A model generated the notes under the pieces. That model was not told where the DNA came from. It was given only the letters and a program-made list of their open reading frames with translations, and did not search any database. DNA of 64,000 nucleotides from Serratia marcescens (GTDB taxonomy: Bacteria > Pseudomonadota > Gammaproteobacteria > Enterobacterales > Enterobacteriaceae), in the NCBI RefSeq assembly GCF_006715005.1, contig NZ_VFMJ01000001.1, positions 3,038,001 to 3,102,000 of the forward strand, given 5' to 3'. The translations under genes and the position numbers were made by a program. Shown here piece by piece: positions 8,302 through 17,986 of this stretch (its first letter is position 1; each line of letters begins with the position of its first letter).

Positions 8302-10599
8302 TTACTTCAGCGTAAAGCTTTGCGCCTGCACGTTGTCGGAATCCAGGCCAACGAACACGTTGAATTTACCCGGCTCCGCCCCCCATTTCAGGCTGGCGTT
8401 GTAGAACTTCAGATCGTCTTCGCTAATCGGCAGCTCAACCTGCTGCGACTGACCGGCCTTCAGCGTCACTTTCTTGAAGTTGCGCAGCTCTTTCACCGGC
8501 CGACTGACCGAGGCGGTCACATCCTGCAGATACAGCTGCACCACCGTGGCGCCGTCGTACTTGCCGGTATTCTTCAGCGTGACGCTGGCGGTTAGCTTGC
8601 CGTTGCGCACCATCGTCGGGCTGGACAATTTCAGGTCCGACAGGCTGAAGGTGGTGTAGCTCAGGCCGTAGCCGAATGGATACAGCGGGCCGTTCGGCGA
8701 ATCGAAGTAGCGCGAGGTGTACTTGCCCGGATTCTCCTTGCCGAACGGACGACCGGTGTTCAGATGGTTGTAGTACATCGGGATCTGGCCGACCGAGCGC
8801 GGGAAGGTCATCGGCAGCTTGCCCGACGGGTTGTAATCGCCGAACAGCACGTCCGCCACCGCGTTGCCGCCCTCGGTGCCGCTGTACCAGGTTTCCAGCA
8901 TGGCGTCCGCCTGCTCGCTCTCCCAGCTCAGCGCCAGCGGCCGGCCGTTCATCAGCACCAGCACCAGCGGCTTGCCGGTGGCTTTCAACGCGGCGATCAG
9001 ATCGCGCTGGCTCTGCGGGATTGTGATGTCGGCGCGGCTGGAGGCCTCGTGCGCCATGCCCTGCGATTCGCCCACCACCGCTACCACCACGTCGGCCTTG
9101 TTCGCCGCCTGCACCGCTTCGTCGATCATCTGCTGCGGCGAACGGGTATCGAACGCCACCGCCGGCTCATACTCGTTCAGATAGTCGATGATGCCTTTAT
9201 CCTGCGTGACGTTGGCACCCTTGGCGTACAGAATGCGCGCCTTGTCGCCCACCGCCCGCTCCAACCCCTCACGCAGGGTGACCGACTGTTTGACCACCCC
9301 GGCAGCAGACCAGCTGCCCATCACGTCGCGCTGGCTGTCGGCCATCGGCCCGACCAGCGCAATGGTCGCCTGTTTGCTCAGCGGCAGCGTCTGCTTATCG
9401 TTCTTCAGCAGCACCATTGTTTTACGTGCCACCACCCGCGCCTCAGCGCGATGCAGACGGCTTTCGGCGTTGGTGTCCTGCGGATCGGAACCCGCCGGGC
9501 CCAGATGCACATACGGATCGGTGAACAACCCCATGTCGTACTTGGTGTTCAGCACGTCGCGGCAGGCGCGGTCGATATCGCTTTCAGGCACCAGCCCGTC
9601 TTTCACCAGACCCGGCAGGTATTTGTCGTAGAACTCGTCGCTCATACTCATGTCGACGCCGGAGGTGATCGCCAGGCGCACCGCGTCGCGCGCGTCAGCG
9701 GCCACGCCGTGTTTAATCAGCTCTTTGATCGCGCCGTGGTCGCTGATGGTGATGCCTTTAAAGCCCCACTGTTCGCGCAGCAGATCTTTCAGCAGCCACG
9801 GGTTGGCGGTGGCCGGCACGCCGTTCACCGAGTTGAGCGACACCATCACTCCGCCGCTGCCGGCGTCCACCGCCGCTTTGTAAGGCGGCAGATAGTCCTG
9901 ATGCATGCGCAGCGGGCTCATGTCGACGGTGTTGTAGTCGCGGCCGCCTTCGACGGCGCCGTACAATGCAAAGTGCTTAACGCTGGCCATCACCGAACCA
10001 GGTTTGGCCGGATCGTCGTTCTGGAAACCGTCGACCATCACCTTGGCGATTTTCGAGACCAGCCAGGTGTCTTCGCCGAAGCCTTCGGAGACCCGGCCCC
10101 AGCGCGGATCGCGGGTGATATCGACCATCGGCGCGAAGGTCATGTTCAGACCGTCATCGCTGGCCTCCTGCGCCGCCACGCGGGCGCTGAGCGCAATGGC
10201 CTCCAGATCGAAGCTGGCCGCCAGCCCCAGGCTGATCGGGAACACGGTGCGCTGGCCATGCACCACGTCATAGGCAAAGAACAACGGGATTTTGAGGCGG
10301 CTGAGCTGCATCGCCTGATCCTGCATCACCCGGATATCCGGCCGGGTAACGGTGTTGAAGATGGCGCCGATCTGCCCTTTGCGAATCCCCTCGCGGATCG
10401 CTTCTTTCGGGTTATCCGGCCCGACGCTGATCAGCCGCAGCTGGCCAATCTTCTCTTCCAGCGTCATTTGCTTCATCAAGTTGGACACGAAGGCGTCGCG
10501 CTGCTGGGCGTGAATACCCTGCGTTATCGGCGTTTCCTGCGCAAAAGCCGGGCTGAGGGCCAGACCGGACAACATACTCACCACACAAAGCCATTTCAT
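8302..10599 (-). CDS. bglX: periplasmic beta-glucosidase, GH3
   Basis: 765 residues, the same length as E. coli BglX, with a signal peptide ending at PAFA. The glycoside hydrolase family 3 barrel carries the nucleophile aspartate in ITISDHGAI (about residue 287). The alpha/beta sandwich and the fibronectin-III-like C-terminal domain follow (YPFGYGLSYTTF and beyond). It releases terminal beta-linked glucose from oligosaccharides in the periplasm. Confidence 0.97.
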   Translation of the reverse strand: MKWLCVVSMLSGLALSPAFAQETPITQGIHAQQRDAFVSNLMKQMTLEEKIGQLRLISVGPDNPKEAIREGIRKGQIGAIFNTVTRPDIRVMQDQAMQLSRLKIPLFFAYDVVHGQRTVFPISLGLAASFDLEAIALSARVAAQEASDDGLNMTFAPMVDITRDPRWGRVSEGFGEDTWLVSKIAKVMVDGFQNDDPAKPGSVMASVKHFALYGAVEGGRDYNTVDMSPLRMHQDYLPPYKAAVDAGSGGVMVSLNSVNGVPATANPWLLKDLLREQWGFKGITISDHGAIKELIKHGVAADARDAVRLAITSGVDMSMSDEFYDKYLPGLVKDGLVPESDIDRACRDVLNTKYDMGLFTDPYVHLGPAGSDPQDTNAESRLHRAEARVVARKTMVLLKNDKQTLPLSKQATIALVGPMADSQRDVMGSWSAAGVVKQSVTLREGLERAVGDKARILYAKGANVTQDKGIIDYLNEYEPAVAFDTRSPQQMIDEAVQAANKADVVVAVVGESQGMAHEASSRADITIPQSQRDLIAALKATGKPLVLVLMNGRPLALSWESEQADAMLETWYSGTEGGNAVADVLFGDYNPSGKLPMTFPRSVGQIPMYYNHLNTGRPFGKENPGKYTSRYFDSPNGPLYPFGYGLSYTTFSLSDLKLSSPTMVRNGKLTASVTLKNTGKYDGATVVQLYLQDVTASVSRPVKELRNFKKVTLKAGQSQQVELPISEDDLKFYNASLKWGAEPGKFNVFVGLDSDNVQAQSFTLK

Positions 10600-10711
10600 C
10601 TTGTTTTATCTCAGGCGTGTTTCCGCCGCCAACGCCGCGGAGTTTAATCGGAGTGAAGAAACAGTTTGCCACACTCTGTTTCATCGCCAAGGGAATTCGC
10701 ATCGGTAATGT

Positions 10712-11632
10712 TTACAAAGCATTACAGGTTATCGGCAGGTAATTCCGCAGCCGGGTGCGGCTGTCGGCAGCCTCCGCCGCCAGAAAATCGACCAGCGCGG
10801 TTAACGTCGGCGGCGCTACCGTGCGTTCAGGATAGACCAAATAATAGGCCGCGCCGCTGCTGACGCAGAGCGGGAACGGCGTCACGATGCGCTGCGCCTG
10901 AATATCCTCCTCCAGCAGGCACAGATCGCCGATGGCGATGCCGAACCCCTGCAGCGCGGCGCTCATCGCCAGATCGAGGGTATCGAAATGCTGGGCCTTG
11001 CCGGACGGCAATGCATCGGCGCCCGCCGCCTTCAGCCAGCACAGCCAGTCGCGCCGATCGCGCGTCGGGTGCAGCAGGGTTTTGTCCGTCAAATCCGCCA
11101 GCCGAGGCGTCGGCGGCAGAAACGTCGGCGTGCAGACCGGCGTGAGGATTTCATCGAACAGCAAGTGCGCGGTCAGCTTTTTACCCGGCGGCCGACCGAA
11201 TACCACCGCGGCGTCAAACTGCTCGGTGCTGAAATCCAGGCCGTGCGACACCGAAGCGGTCAGCTCGATATGCATATCCGGCCGTTCATTTTGCAGGCGA
11301 ATGATGCGCGGCAGTACCCAGCGCATGGCGCAGGTCGGGCATTTGATGCGCAGCGCCCCCGGCGGTGCGGCGGCCCGCGTCAGGGCTTCATCCAACTGCC
11401 CCAGCGCCTGCTGCACCGGCGCCAGCAGCTGCGCGCCCTGCGGCGTCAGCGCCAAACCCCGCGCCTGACGGCTGAACAGCGGATAGCCCAGACGCTGTTC
11501 CAGCCCGAGAATTTGCCGGCTGACCGCCCCCTGCGTCAGGTGCAGCTGCCGGGCGGCATGGGTAAAGTTGAGGCGTTGCGCCACCACCACAAAGGTTTTC
11601 AACACGTCGAGCGACGGCAGGGATATCGGCAT
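10712..11632 (-). CDS. LysR-family transcriptional regulator
   Basis: 306 residues: N-terminal winged helix-turn-helix (LNFTHAARQLHLTQGAVSRQI, residues about 20-40) and a C-terminal effector-binding domain of the GcvA-like subgroup. It is divergent from the YbdL-like aminotransferase with 118 bases between starts, the usual arrangement for a LysR protein controlling its neighbour. Effector unknown; an amino acid or 2-oxo acid would fit. Confidence 0.85.
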   Translation of the reverse strand: MPISLPSLDVLKTFVVVAQRLNFTHAARQLHLTQGAVSRQILGLEQRLGYPLFSRQARGLALTPQGAQLLAPVQQALGQLDEALTRAAAPPGALRIKCPTCAMRWVLPRIIRLQNERPDMHIELTASVSHGLDFSTEQFDAAVVFGRPPGKKLTAHLLFDEILTPVCTPTFLPPTPRLADLTDKTLLHPTRDRRDWLCWLKAAGADALPSGKAQHFDTLDLAMSAALQGFGIAIGDLCLLEEDIQAQRIVTPFPLCVSSGAAYYLVYPERTVAPPTLTALVDFLAAEAADSRTRLRNYLPITCNAL

Positions 11633-11750
11633 AGCGGGCCTCGATTAGGTATGATCGTAGTGCATGGCAAGTATGACAAACTTTCCCTTGTCCGCCTACG
11701 CCGGCTGATGCTTAATCGCTCAACACTTCCCTGTTTGCCTGGAGCCCATC

Positions 11751-12905
11751 ATGCAGAGCGCCTGCTCATCCCGCTCGAAGCTGCCGGACGTCGGCACCAC
11801 CATTTTCACCGTTATTGGCCAACTCAGCGCCGAACACCAGGCCCTCAATCTGTCGCAGGGCGCCCCCAACTTCGCCGGTGATCCACAGCTGATCGAGGCA
11901 ACGGCGCAAGCCATGCGCGCAGGTCATAACCAATACGCGCCGATGAGCGGCGTGGCGGCGTTACGTGCTGCTCTGGCAGAAAAAGCTGAACGATTGTATG
12001 GCGCGCGCTATGACGCCGACGAAGAAATCACGGTGATCGCCAGCGCCAGCGAAGGGCTGTACTCGGCGATCAGCGCGCTGGTGCATCCCGGCGACGAGGT
12101 GATCTATTTCGAACCGGCGTTCGACAGCTATGCACCGATCGTGCGCCTGCAGGGCGCCACGCCGGTGGCGATCAAACTGTCGCTGCAGGACTTTCGCGTC
12201 GACTGGGACGAAGTGGCCGCCGCCATCAACGGCAAAACGCGCATGATCATCGTCAACACGCCGCACAACCCGACCGGCGCGGTGTTCGACGCGCAGGATA
12301 TCGACCGCCTGACCGCCCTGACCCGCGACACCGATATCGTGATCTTGTCCGACGAGGTCTACGAGCATGTGGTGTTCGACGGCGATATTCACCACAGCAT
12401 GGCGCGCTATCCGCAGCTGGCGGAACGCAGCGTGATCGTGTCGTCGTTCGGCAAAACCTACCACGTCACCGGCTGGCGCGTTGGCTATTGCCTGGCGCCG
12501 GCGGCGTTGATGGACGAGATCCGCAAGGTGCACCAGTTCATGGTGTTCTCCGCCGATACGCCGATGCAGCACGCCTTCGCCGCCGCGCTCGCCAATCCCC
12601 AGAGCTACCTGGGGCTGGCGGCGTTTTACCAACAAAAGCGCGATCTGCTGGCCAGCGCCCTGCAGGATTCGCGCTTTGAGCTACTGCCCAGCCGCGGCAG
12701 CTTCTTCATGCTGGCCCGTTTTAGCGGCTTCAGTCACGAAAGCGACAATGATTTCGCCGTGCGCTTGATCCGCGAAGCGAAGGTAGCGACGATCCCGCTG
12801 TCGGCGTTCTACAGCGACGGCACCGATACCGGCCTAATCCGGCTGAGTTTTTCCAAAGATAACGAGACCCTGCTGGAAGGCGCGCGCCGCCTGAGCCAGG
12901 TGTAA
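11751..12905 (+). CDS. PLP aminotransferase, YbdL-like
   Basis: 384 residues, class I/II fold-type I aminotransferase. It aligns with E. coli YbdL (methionine/aromatic transaminase), including the SKLPxxGTTIF start, NLSQGxPxF and NQYAPM stretches. The PLP lysine is in SSFGKTYHVTGWR and the substrate-carboxylate arginine near the C-terminus (RLSFSK). Likely interconverts methionine or aromatic amino acids with their 2-oxo acids. Followed closely by an amino-acid binding protein. Confidence 0.85.
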   Translation: MQSACSSRSKLPDVGTTIFTVIGQLSAEHQALNLSQGAPNFAGDPQLIEATAQAMRAGHNQYAPMSGVAALRAALAEKAERLYGARYDADEEITVIASASEGLYSAISALVHPGDEVIYFEPAFDSYAPIVRLQGATPVAIKLSLQDFRVDWDEVAAAINGKTRMIIVNTPHNPTGAVFDAQDIDRLTALTRDTDIVILSDEVYEHVVFDGDIHHSMARYPQLAERSVIVSSFGKTYHVTGWRVGYCLAPAALMDEIRKVHQFMVFSADTPMQHAFAAALANPQSYLGLAAFYQQKRDLLASALQDSRFELLPSRGSFFMLARFSGFSHESDNDFAVRLIREAKVATIPLSAFYSDGTDTGLIRLSFSKDNETLLEGARRLSQV

Positions 12906-12939
12906 TTTTTTGTCCGACCATGGGAAAGGGGCACTGCCT

Positions 12940-13719
12940 ATGAAAGCTTTGAAAACGCTGTTCGCCGCCGGATGCCTGCTGGCCGCCGGCGCTTCGTCGG
13001 CGGCGGAAAACAGCCTGCGTTTCGGCCTGGAAGCACTGTATCCGCCGTTCGAGTCCAAATCCGCCAGCGGCAAACTGGAAGGGTTCGACATCGAGCTGGG
13101 CGACGCGGTGTGCGCCGCCGCACAGTTGCAATGCAGCTGGGTGGAAACCTCGTTCGACAGCCTGATCCCGGCACTGCAGGCGCGCAAGTTCGACGCCATC
13201 AACTCGGCGATGAACGTGACTGAACAGCGTCGCCAGGCGATCGCCTTTACCGACGCCATCTATCAGGTGCCAAACCGCCTGATCGCCAAATCCGGCAGCG
13301 GCTTGCTGCCCGACGCCAAATCGCTGACGGGCAAACACGTGGGCGTGCTGCAAGGATCGATTCAGGAGATTTACGCCAAAACCCATTGGGCGCCGGCGGG
13401 CGTGGACGTGGTGTCTTATCAGGATCAGAATCAGGTTTATCTCGATCTGGCAGCCGGTCGGCTCGACGCCACGCTGGTTATGGCGCCGTCGGGGCAAAGC
13501 GGCTTCCTGTCGCAGCCGGACGGCAAGGGCTTCGCCTTCGTCGGCGAGGCGGTGCGCGACGACAAAATCCTCGGTGAAGGCATCGCCTTCGGCCTGCGTA
13601 AAGGGGATGAGGGGCTGAAGAAAAAACTGGATGCCGCCATCGCCAAAGTGAAGCAGCAAGGCACGGTGGCGGCGCTGTCGAAGAAGTATTTCGGCGACAT
13701 CGACGTGACGGTGAAATGA
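12940..13719 (+). CDS. polar amino-acid ABC transporter binding protein
   Basis: About 259 residues. I start it at the ATG at 12940, behind GGAAAGGGG and giving a clean signal peptide (MKALKTLFAAG to ASSAA); a longer reading adds 10 residues with no support. Mature part is a bacterial extracellular solute-binding family 3 protein of the lysine-arginine-ornithine (ArgT/ArtJ) kind (LEALYPPFE, GFDIELGDAVC, SFDSLIPALQARKFDAI). No permease or ATPase gene is adjacent, so it must share a transporter elsewhere. Position suggests co-expression with the aminotransferase. Confidence 0.85.
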   Translation: MKALKTLFAAGCLLAAGASSAAENSLRFGLEALYPPFESKSASGKLEGFDIELGDAVCAAAQLQCSWVETSFDSLIPALQARKFDAINSAMNVTEQRRQAIAFTDAIYQVPNRLIAKSGSGLLPDAKSLTGKHVGVLQGSIQEIYAKTHWAPAGVDVVSYQDQNQVYLDLAAGRLDATLVMAPSGQSGFLSQPDGKGFAFVGEAVRDDKILGEGIAFGLRKGDEGLKKKLDAAIAKVKQQGTVAALSKKYFGDIDVTVK

Positions 13720-13724
13720 TAGAC

Positions 13725-13743
13725 GGGGCGGCACCGCCGCCCC
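13725..13743. terminator. stem-loop between convergent genes
   Basis: Perfect 8-bp hairpin GGGGCGGC/GCCGCCCC with an ACC loop between the binding-protein stop and the ddlA stop. Very stable but without a T-tract on either side. Confidence 0.5.
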
Positions 13744-13752
13744 CTACCGCGT

Positions 13753-14856
13753 TTAGCGATCGAACACCGAGCTGTTCAGCGCGCGATCCTGCTGATGGCG
13801 CTCCAGCGCCAATTCGATCAGGCGCGTGATCAGCGCCTGATAGCTGACGCCGCTGGCGGCCCACAGCTTGGGATACATGCTGATGTTGGTGAAGCCCGGC
13901 AGCGTGTTGATTTCGTTGATCACCACCTGGTTGTCCGGCGTCAGGAACACATCCACCCGCGCCAGCCCGAAGCACTCCAGCGTGCGGAACGCCTTCAGCG
14001 CCACCTCGCGGATGTGGTCGCTCACTTCCGGCGCGATTGCCGCCGGCACCACCACCTGAGCGCCCTGCTCATTGATGTATTTGGTGTCGTAGGAGTAGAA
14101 AGCGTCGCTCAGCACGATCTCGCCGCACACGCTGGCCTGCGGATCGTCATTGCCCAGTACCGCGCACTCGATCTCGCGGCCGACGATCGCCGACTCCACC
14201 AGCACTTTGTGATCGAAGCTGAAGGCCAGCGATACCGCCGCGTCAAACTCGGCGCGGTTTTCCACCTTGCTGACCCCGACCGAGGAGCCCTGGTTGGCCG
14301 GTTTAATGAACAACGGCAGGCCGAGGCGCTCGCTCAGTTGCTCAAACGTAAACCCGGCGCGGTTGGCGCGGGTCAGGGTGACGAACGGCGCCACCGCCAG
14401 CCCGGCGTCGCGCAGCAGGCGCTTGGTCACGTCTTTATCCATGCTGACCGCCGAACCGAGCACGCCGGCGCCGACGAACGGCATATTGGCCATGCGCAGC
14501 AGCCCCTGCAGCGAGCCATCCTCCCCCAGCGTGCCGTGCACGATCGGGAAGATGACGTCGAGCTGGCCCAGCGCGCCGGCGCTGCCCGCTTCGATCAGCT
14601 GCTGTTTTTCCTGGCCCGGGATCAGCGCCACGTTCTTGTTCGAGCGGTTCAGCGCGATCAGCGCCGGGTTCTCGGCGTTGAGCAGGTAGTTGGAGGCGTC
14701 GTTGATATGCCACTGCCCCTGTTTGTCGATCCCCAGCAGCGTGACGTCAAACTTCTCTTTGTCGATTGCATCCACAATGTTTTTGGCCGACTGCAGCGAC
14801 ACCTCATGCTCCGCCGATTTACCGCCAAAAATCACCCCAACACGTAGTTTAGTCAC
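13753..14856 (-). CDS. ddlA: D-alanine--D-alanine ligase A
   Basis: 367 residues (E. coli DdlA 364). ATP-grasp ligase that makes D-Ala-D-Ala for peptidoglycan. Visible: the N-terminal [10 protein letters not shown] loop, the [19 protein letters not shown]-binding stretch, [10 protein letters not shown], and the metal-binding end RVDVFLT...[19 protein letters not shown]. Monocistronic. Confidence 0.97.
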   Translation of the reverse strand: MTKLRVGVIFGGKSAEHEVSLQSAKNIVDAIDKEKFDVTLLGIDKQGQWHINDASNYLLNAENPALIALNRSNKNVALIPGQEKQQLIEAGSAGALGQLDVIFPIVHGTLGEDGSLQGLLRMANMPFVGAGVLGSAVSMDKDVTKRLLRDAGLAVAPFVTLTRANRAGFTFEQLSERLGLPLFIKPANQGSSVGVSKVENRAEFDAAVSLAFSFDHKVLVESAIVGREIECAVLGNDDPQASVCGEIVLSDAFYSYDTKYINEQGAQVVVPAAIAPEVSDHIREVALKAFRTLECFGLARVDVFLTPDNQVVINEINTLPGFTNISMYPKLWAASGVSYQALITRLIELALERHQQDRALNSSVFDR

Positions 14857-15024
14857 GCCTTAAATCCTTCTGAAAAATCATGGCAAAAAAGTCGTTCATC
14901 ACAATAAACGCATTGTCTGGCGGCGGCAATCGTTGTTGCCAGAATCTTCTTACGCCACAGAATGCCACATCGCGACCATCCTAAACGTATACACTTCATA
15001 TATTATTCATTTATGGAGACGCCG

Positions 15025-15228
15025 ATGGGCATCGTAAAAATTTCGGACGTGCTGCATGACGATCTGCGCCTCGCCAGCCTGACCATGACGCGTTCGATCA
15101 ACGCGCAGGCCGAGTACTGGATCAAGATCGGCATGCTGGCGGAGTTCCATCCGGAACTGACCTACCCGCAACTGGTAAAAAAAATGATGAAAGATAACGC
15201 GCTGACGCTGAAGGAGATTGTCGGGTGA
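15025..15228 (+). CDS. ParD-like small protein
   Basis: 67 residues starting at the ATG at 15025, which has GGAG six bases upstream; earlier in-frame ATGs have no ribosome site. The VKISDVLHDDLRLASLTMTRSINAQAEYWIKIG pattern is the ribbon-helix-helix type of the ParD-like family (DUF3423). Its stop overlaps the GTG start of a methionine aminopeptidase gene, where a ParE toxin would be expected if this were a normal toxin-antitoxin pair. Confidence 0.7.
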   Translation: MGIVKISDVLHDDLRLASLTMTRSINAQAEYWIKIGMLAEFHPELTYPQLVKKMMKDNALTLKEIVG

Positions 15229-16019
15229 AACAGATCGTGATTAAAACGCCGGAAGAGATTGCCAAAATGCGCCATTCCGGCGCCCTGCTGGCCAAAGTGT
15301 TTGCGATGCTCGATGAGGTCATCGTCGAAGGCATCTCCACCATGGAGATCAACGACCGCGCCGAGGCGTTTATCGTCGAAGAGCTGCAGTCGCGCCCGGC
15401 CAGCAAAGGGCAGTATGACTTCCCCTATGTGCTCAACACCTCAATCGACGACGTGGTGTGCCACGGGGTGCCGTCGGCCAGCAAAATCCTGCGTTCCGGC
15501 ATGATTGTCAACGTGGACATCACGCTGGAAAACGGCGGCTATATCGCCGACTCCAGCAAGATGTACTGCATCGGCCAGGTGACGCCGCTGGCTAAACGGC
15601 TGGTGAACAACGTCTATGAATCGATGTGGCAGGGCATTCGCGCGGTGAAACCGGGCGCGACCCTGGGCGATATCGGTCACGCCATCCAGCGGCACGCCGA
15701 GCAGGCCGGCTACAGCATTGTGAGGGAGTATTGCGGCCACGGCATCGGCCGCGACATGCACGAAGAGCCGGCGGTATTGCACTACGGCCAACCCGGCAGC
15801 GGTCTGGTGCTGCAGGAAGGCATGGTGTTCACCATCGAGCCGATGATCAACCAGGGCGACCGCCGCATCAAGCAGAAGAAGGACGGCTGGACGGTGGTGA
15901 CACGCGACAAAAAACTGTCGGCGCAGTGGGAGCACACCGTGGCGGTCACCGCCGACGGCGTGGAGATCCTGACGCTGCGCGACGAAGAGCGCCGCGCCGG
16001 GTATGCAGAACGCTACTAA
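15225..16019 (+). CDS. map: type I methionine aminopeptidase (second-copy type)
   Basis: 264 residues from a GTG start in a GTGA overlap with the ParD-like gene. The pita-bread metallopeptidase fold is complete, with metal ligands in VNVDITLENGGYIADSS (two Asp), YCGHGIGRDMHEEP (His), VFTIEPMI (Glu) and WEHTVAVT (Glu region). It removes the initiator methionine from nascent proteins. Coupling to a ParD-like gene instead of rpsB marks it as a secondary copy, not the housekeeping locus; that is inference. Confidence 0.9.
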   Translation: MKQIVIKTPEEIAKMRHSGALLAKVFAMLDEVIVEGISTMEINDRAEAFIVEELQSRPASKGQYDFPYVLNTSIDDVVCHGVPSASKILRSGMIVNVDITLENGGYIADSSKMYCIGQVTPLAKRLVNNVYESMWQGIRAVKPGATLGDIGHAIQRHAEQAGYSIVREYCGHGIGRDMHEEPAVLHYGQPGSGLVLQEGMVFTIEPMINQGDRRIKQKKDGWTVVTRDKKLSAQWEHTVAVTADGVEILTLRDEERRAGYAERY

Positions 16020-16020
16020 G

Positions 16021-16052
16021 CCAATAAGCCAATAAGCCAATAAGCCAATAAG
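16021..16052. repeat. four tandem copies of CCAATAAG
   Basis: Four perfect 8-bp units directly after the map stop codon, flanked by degenerate copies (CTACTAAG before, CCATTAGC after). Such short repeats change copy number readily. It sits just outside the AT-rich island. Confidence 0.9.
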
Positions 16053-16104
16053 CCATTAGCTTATGAACGCAGTACGCCAGCATAGCGAACTCGACTGCGC
16101 TCAC

Positions 16105-16142
16105 GCCCTTTCTTCTGCCCGTGTTTGTCCAGGAGAAAGGGC
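16105..16142. terminator. stem-loop at the left edge of the AT-rich island
   Basis: Perfect 9-bp inverted repeat GCCCTTTCT/AGAAAGGGC with a 20-base loop, between the stops of map and the convergent MFS gene. No T-run follows. Its last base abuts the 11-bp direct repeat. Confidence 0.4.
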
Positions 16143-16152
16143 TACGCCAAAC
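16142..16152 (+). repeat. 11-bp direct repeat, left copy
   Basis: CTACGCCAAAC, repeated in the same orientation at 21947-21957. The two copies enclose the whole AT-rich gene group, so they may mark the ends of an inserted segment. Confidence 0.5.
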
Positions 16153-16162
16153 GACGAGGTCT

Positions 16163-17329
16163 CTACACCTGAAGGCTGCGTTGCTCATTGGGTACAGCGA
16201 TCAATATGATCACGTTTGCGATGCTGGAAAACACCAACAGAATAATCAGCATATTGACTGCGCTCACGCCAAGCATCCCCATAGTCCAGATGTAGCCTGC
16301 AGAAAAAGCGATCTGGCAAATCGCCAGTACGGAGCTCGCCAATCCGGCATTTTGTTTAAACGGCTTAAGCGCCTGGCTCATTAAGACCCCAAACCCCATA
16401 GCGAAACTAACGCCAATCATGGCGAATCCAACAAGATTTAAATAGGTGTTCAGGTATAGCGCCTGCGTAAAGAAAAATACGCAAGCACAGACTAAAAATA
16501 ACATCTGTGACAGGAATAGAACCCTTGTTTGGCCCAGCCAGGAAAGTAAGTAAGGCATTAAAAATGAGGTGGCCATGCTAAAGCTTGCAAGCACAGCCAT
16601 CGAGATAGAGTATTGAGCGGTAGAAAACCCCATTTGGTTTATTAAAATAATTGGCGAGGTATTCACATAGGTCAAGATCGCTGTGATTGACAGGCAGGTG
16701 ATGAACAAACGGCTTAAAAATAATGATGAGAGTAGGCTTTCACCACTGCGGTCTGTTGCTTGATGTGCGTCTTTATTCTTGTGATAGGTTTCATCAAGCC
16801 AAACTAAACAGACAAAACATGATATCCCGGCGAAAATAGCCATGCCGGTGAAAAGACTTGGCCACTTAAAATTCATTAACAGTAAATATCCCAGCACCGG
16901 GGCGATAACGGGAACGATGCAGGTAATGCCGTTAATTACGGAGAGCACTTTTGAACGCTTATCATCGTCCAGAGCATCCCTCAGAATGGCAAAAGTGACG
17001 ACATAACAGAAACCGGCGCCGACGCCTTGCCAAAACCGTGCAAAAAGAAATTGATCGGCCGTGATAGTCAATGCTGCACCATATGAAGCACAGGAAAAAA
17101 TAAGCGCCCCCAATAACGCAATGGGTTTTCGACCAAACCGATCGGAAACTATCCCTGCGATAATCATGGTTGATGCCATACCCGCCAAATAAATTGAAAA
17201 TGCGGTATGAAGGTCGACGGCAGAAGCATTCAGGTCCCTGGCGATATCAGGTAAGCCAACAAGATATAAGTCCACACCTAAAGGATAAATTAAAATTAAC
17301 ATAAGACAGCATGTGAGGCATTTGCGCAT
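16163..17329 (-). CDS. MFS drug/metabolite exporter, MdtL-like
   Basis: 388 residues, major facilitator of the DHA1 (Bcr/CflA/MdtL) type with 12 predicted helices. Similarity to E. coli MdtL is visible along the length (YPLGVDLYLVGLP, motif A GIVSDRFGRKPIAL, FCYVVTFAILRDALDDDKR). Start chosen at 17329, where AGGAAC gives a ribosome site; an upstream start would add nine residues. More AT-rich than the flanking backbone, and divergent from the oxygenase operon, so it may export the product of those enzymes. Confidence 0.85.
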   Translation of the reverse strand: MRKCLTCCLMLILIYPLGVDLYLVGLPDIARDLNASAVDLHTAFSIYLAGMASTMIIAGIVSDRFGRKPIALLGALIFSCASYGAALTITADQFLFARFWQGVGAGFCYVVTFAILRDALDDDKRSKVLSVINGITCIVPVIAPVLGYLLLMNFKWPSLFTGMAIFAGISCFVCLVWLDETYHKNKDAHQATDRSGESLLSSLFLSRLFITCLSITAILTYVNTSPIILINQMGFSTAQYSISMAVLASFSMATSFLMPYLLSWLGQTRVLFLSQMLFLVCACVFFFTQALYLNTYLNLVGFAMIGVSFAMGFGVLMSQALKPFKQNAGLASSVLAICQIAFSAGYIWTMGMLGVSAVNMLIILLVFSSIANVIILIAVPNEQRSLQV

Positions 17330-17986
17330 ACAGAGTTCCTGACGATTCCAGAGCATAAAAATATAAATAAAACTAATTAAAATTAAATCACAAAACCAAA
17401 AAAACCAATTAAAGGCTACACATACCTTGTCGTAAAGTCATCTTGATAGCGACATGGATTTTTATTTTTATCAAAAAAATCAAAAACATATACCTATCTC
17501 AGTTTTTTTTGATTCATGCATAATCCATCGTGATAGTGAGCATGATTTTATTTCCAAGATAAATCAAGGGCTTTTTAATTACATTAAGGTATTATTTATT
17601 TATAAATTATATTTAGTATTATGGTTGAACATGAATATAAAAAATCACTTTACATTACGTTATGTATTTGTATAATTTTTTCGTAATTTGTAATTAAAAA
17701 TAGCATTTTGTTTACAAATTACCGGTACTACTGAACGAGATAGAGATATTGTTATGCCAGCATGGATGATGACTGTGTGAGGGGGTAATTCTCTACTTCA
17801 TCACTTTGACTGCAAACCATCCTTTTTATTTTCGTTCTTGCATAATCAATAGCTATCAATCTTGCATGGCAACTCAAAGTACGCATATTCAATGCAGTAC
17901 AGTTTTTTATATTAAAAAATTTATATGGCGTTAAATAACAGTGCATAAATAACTTTATTTTTAAGTCACCTCAAAGGAGATAATGT
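17330..17986. other. long AT-rich intergenic region
   Basis: 657 bases, very AT-rich, between divergent genes. Short reading frames exist but none has a ribosome site or recognisable product. A 10-bp inverted repeat GTAATTTGTA/TACAAATTAC (17683-17692 and 17713-17722) could be a regulator site. The oxygenase ribosome site AAAGGAGA is at 17973-17980. A region this AT-rich would be expected to attract H-NS. Confidence 0.6.

Noticed and set aside
8764-10647. 627-codon open frame on the plus strand antisense to bglX
   Set aside because: It mirrors a GC-rich, strongly codon-biased GH3 gene, is extremely rich in His/Arg/Gln/Val and has no family signature; bglX on the other strand is complete.
17454-17675. 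73-codon frame in the AT-rich gap before the oxygenase
   Set aside because: No Shine-Dalgarno and Phe/Tyr/Ile/Lys-rich low-complexity product expected from AT-rich non-coding sequence.
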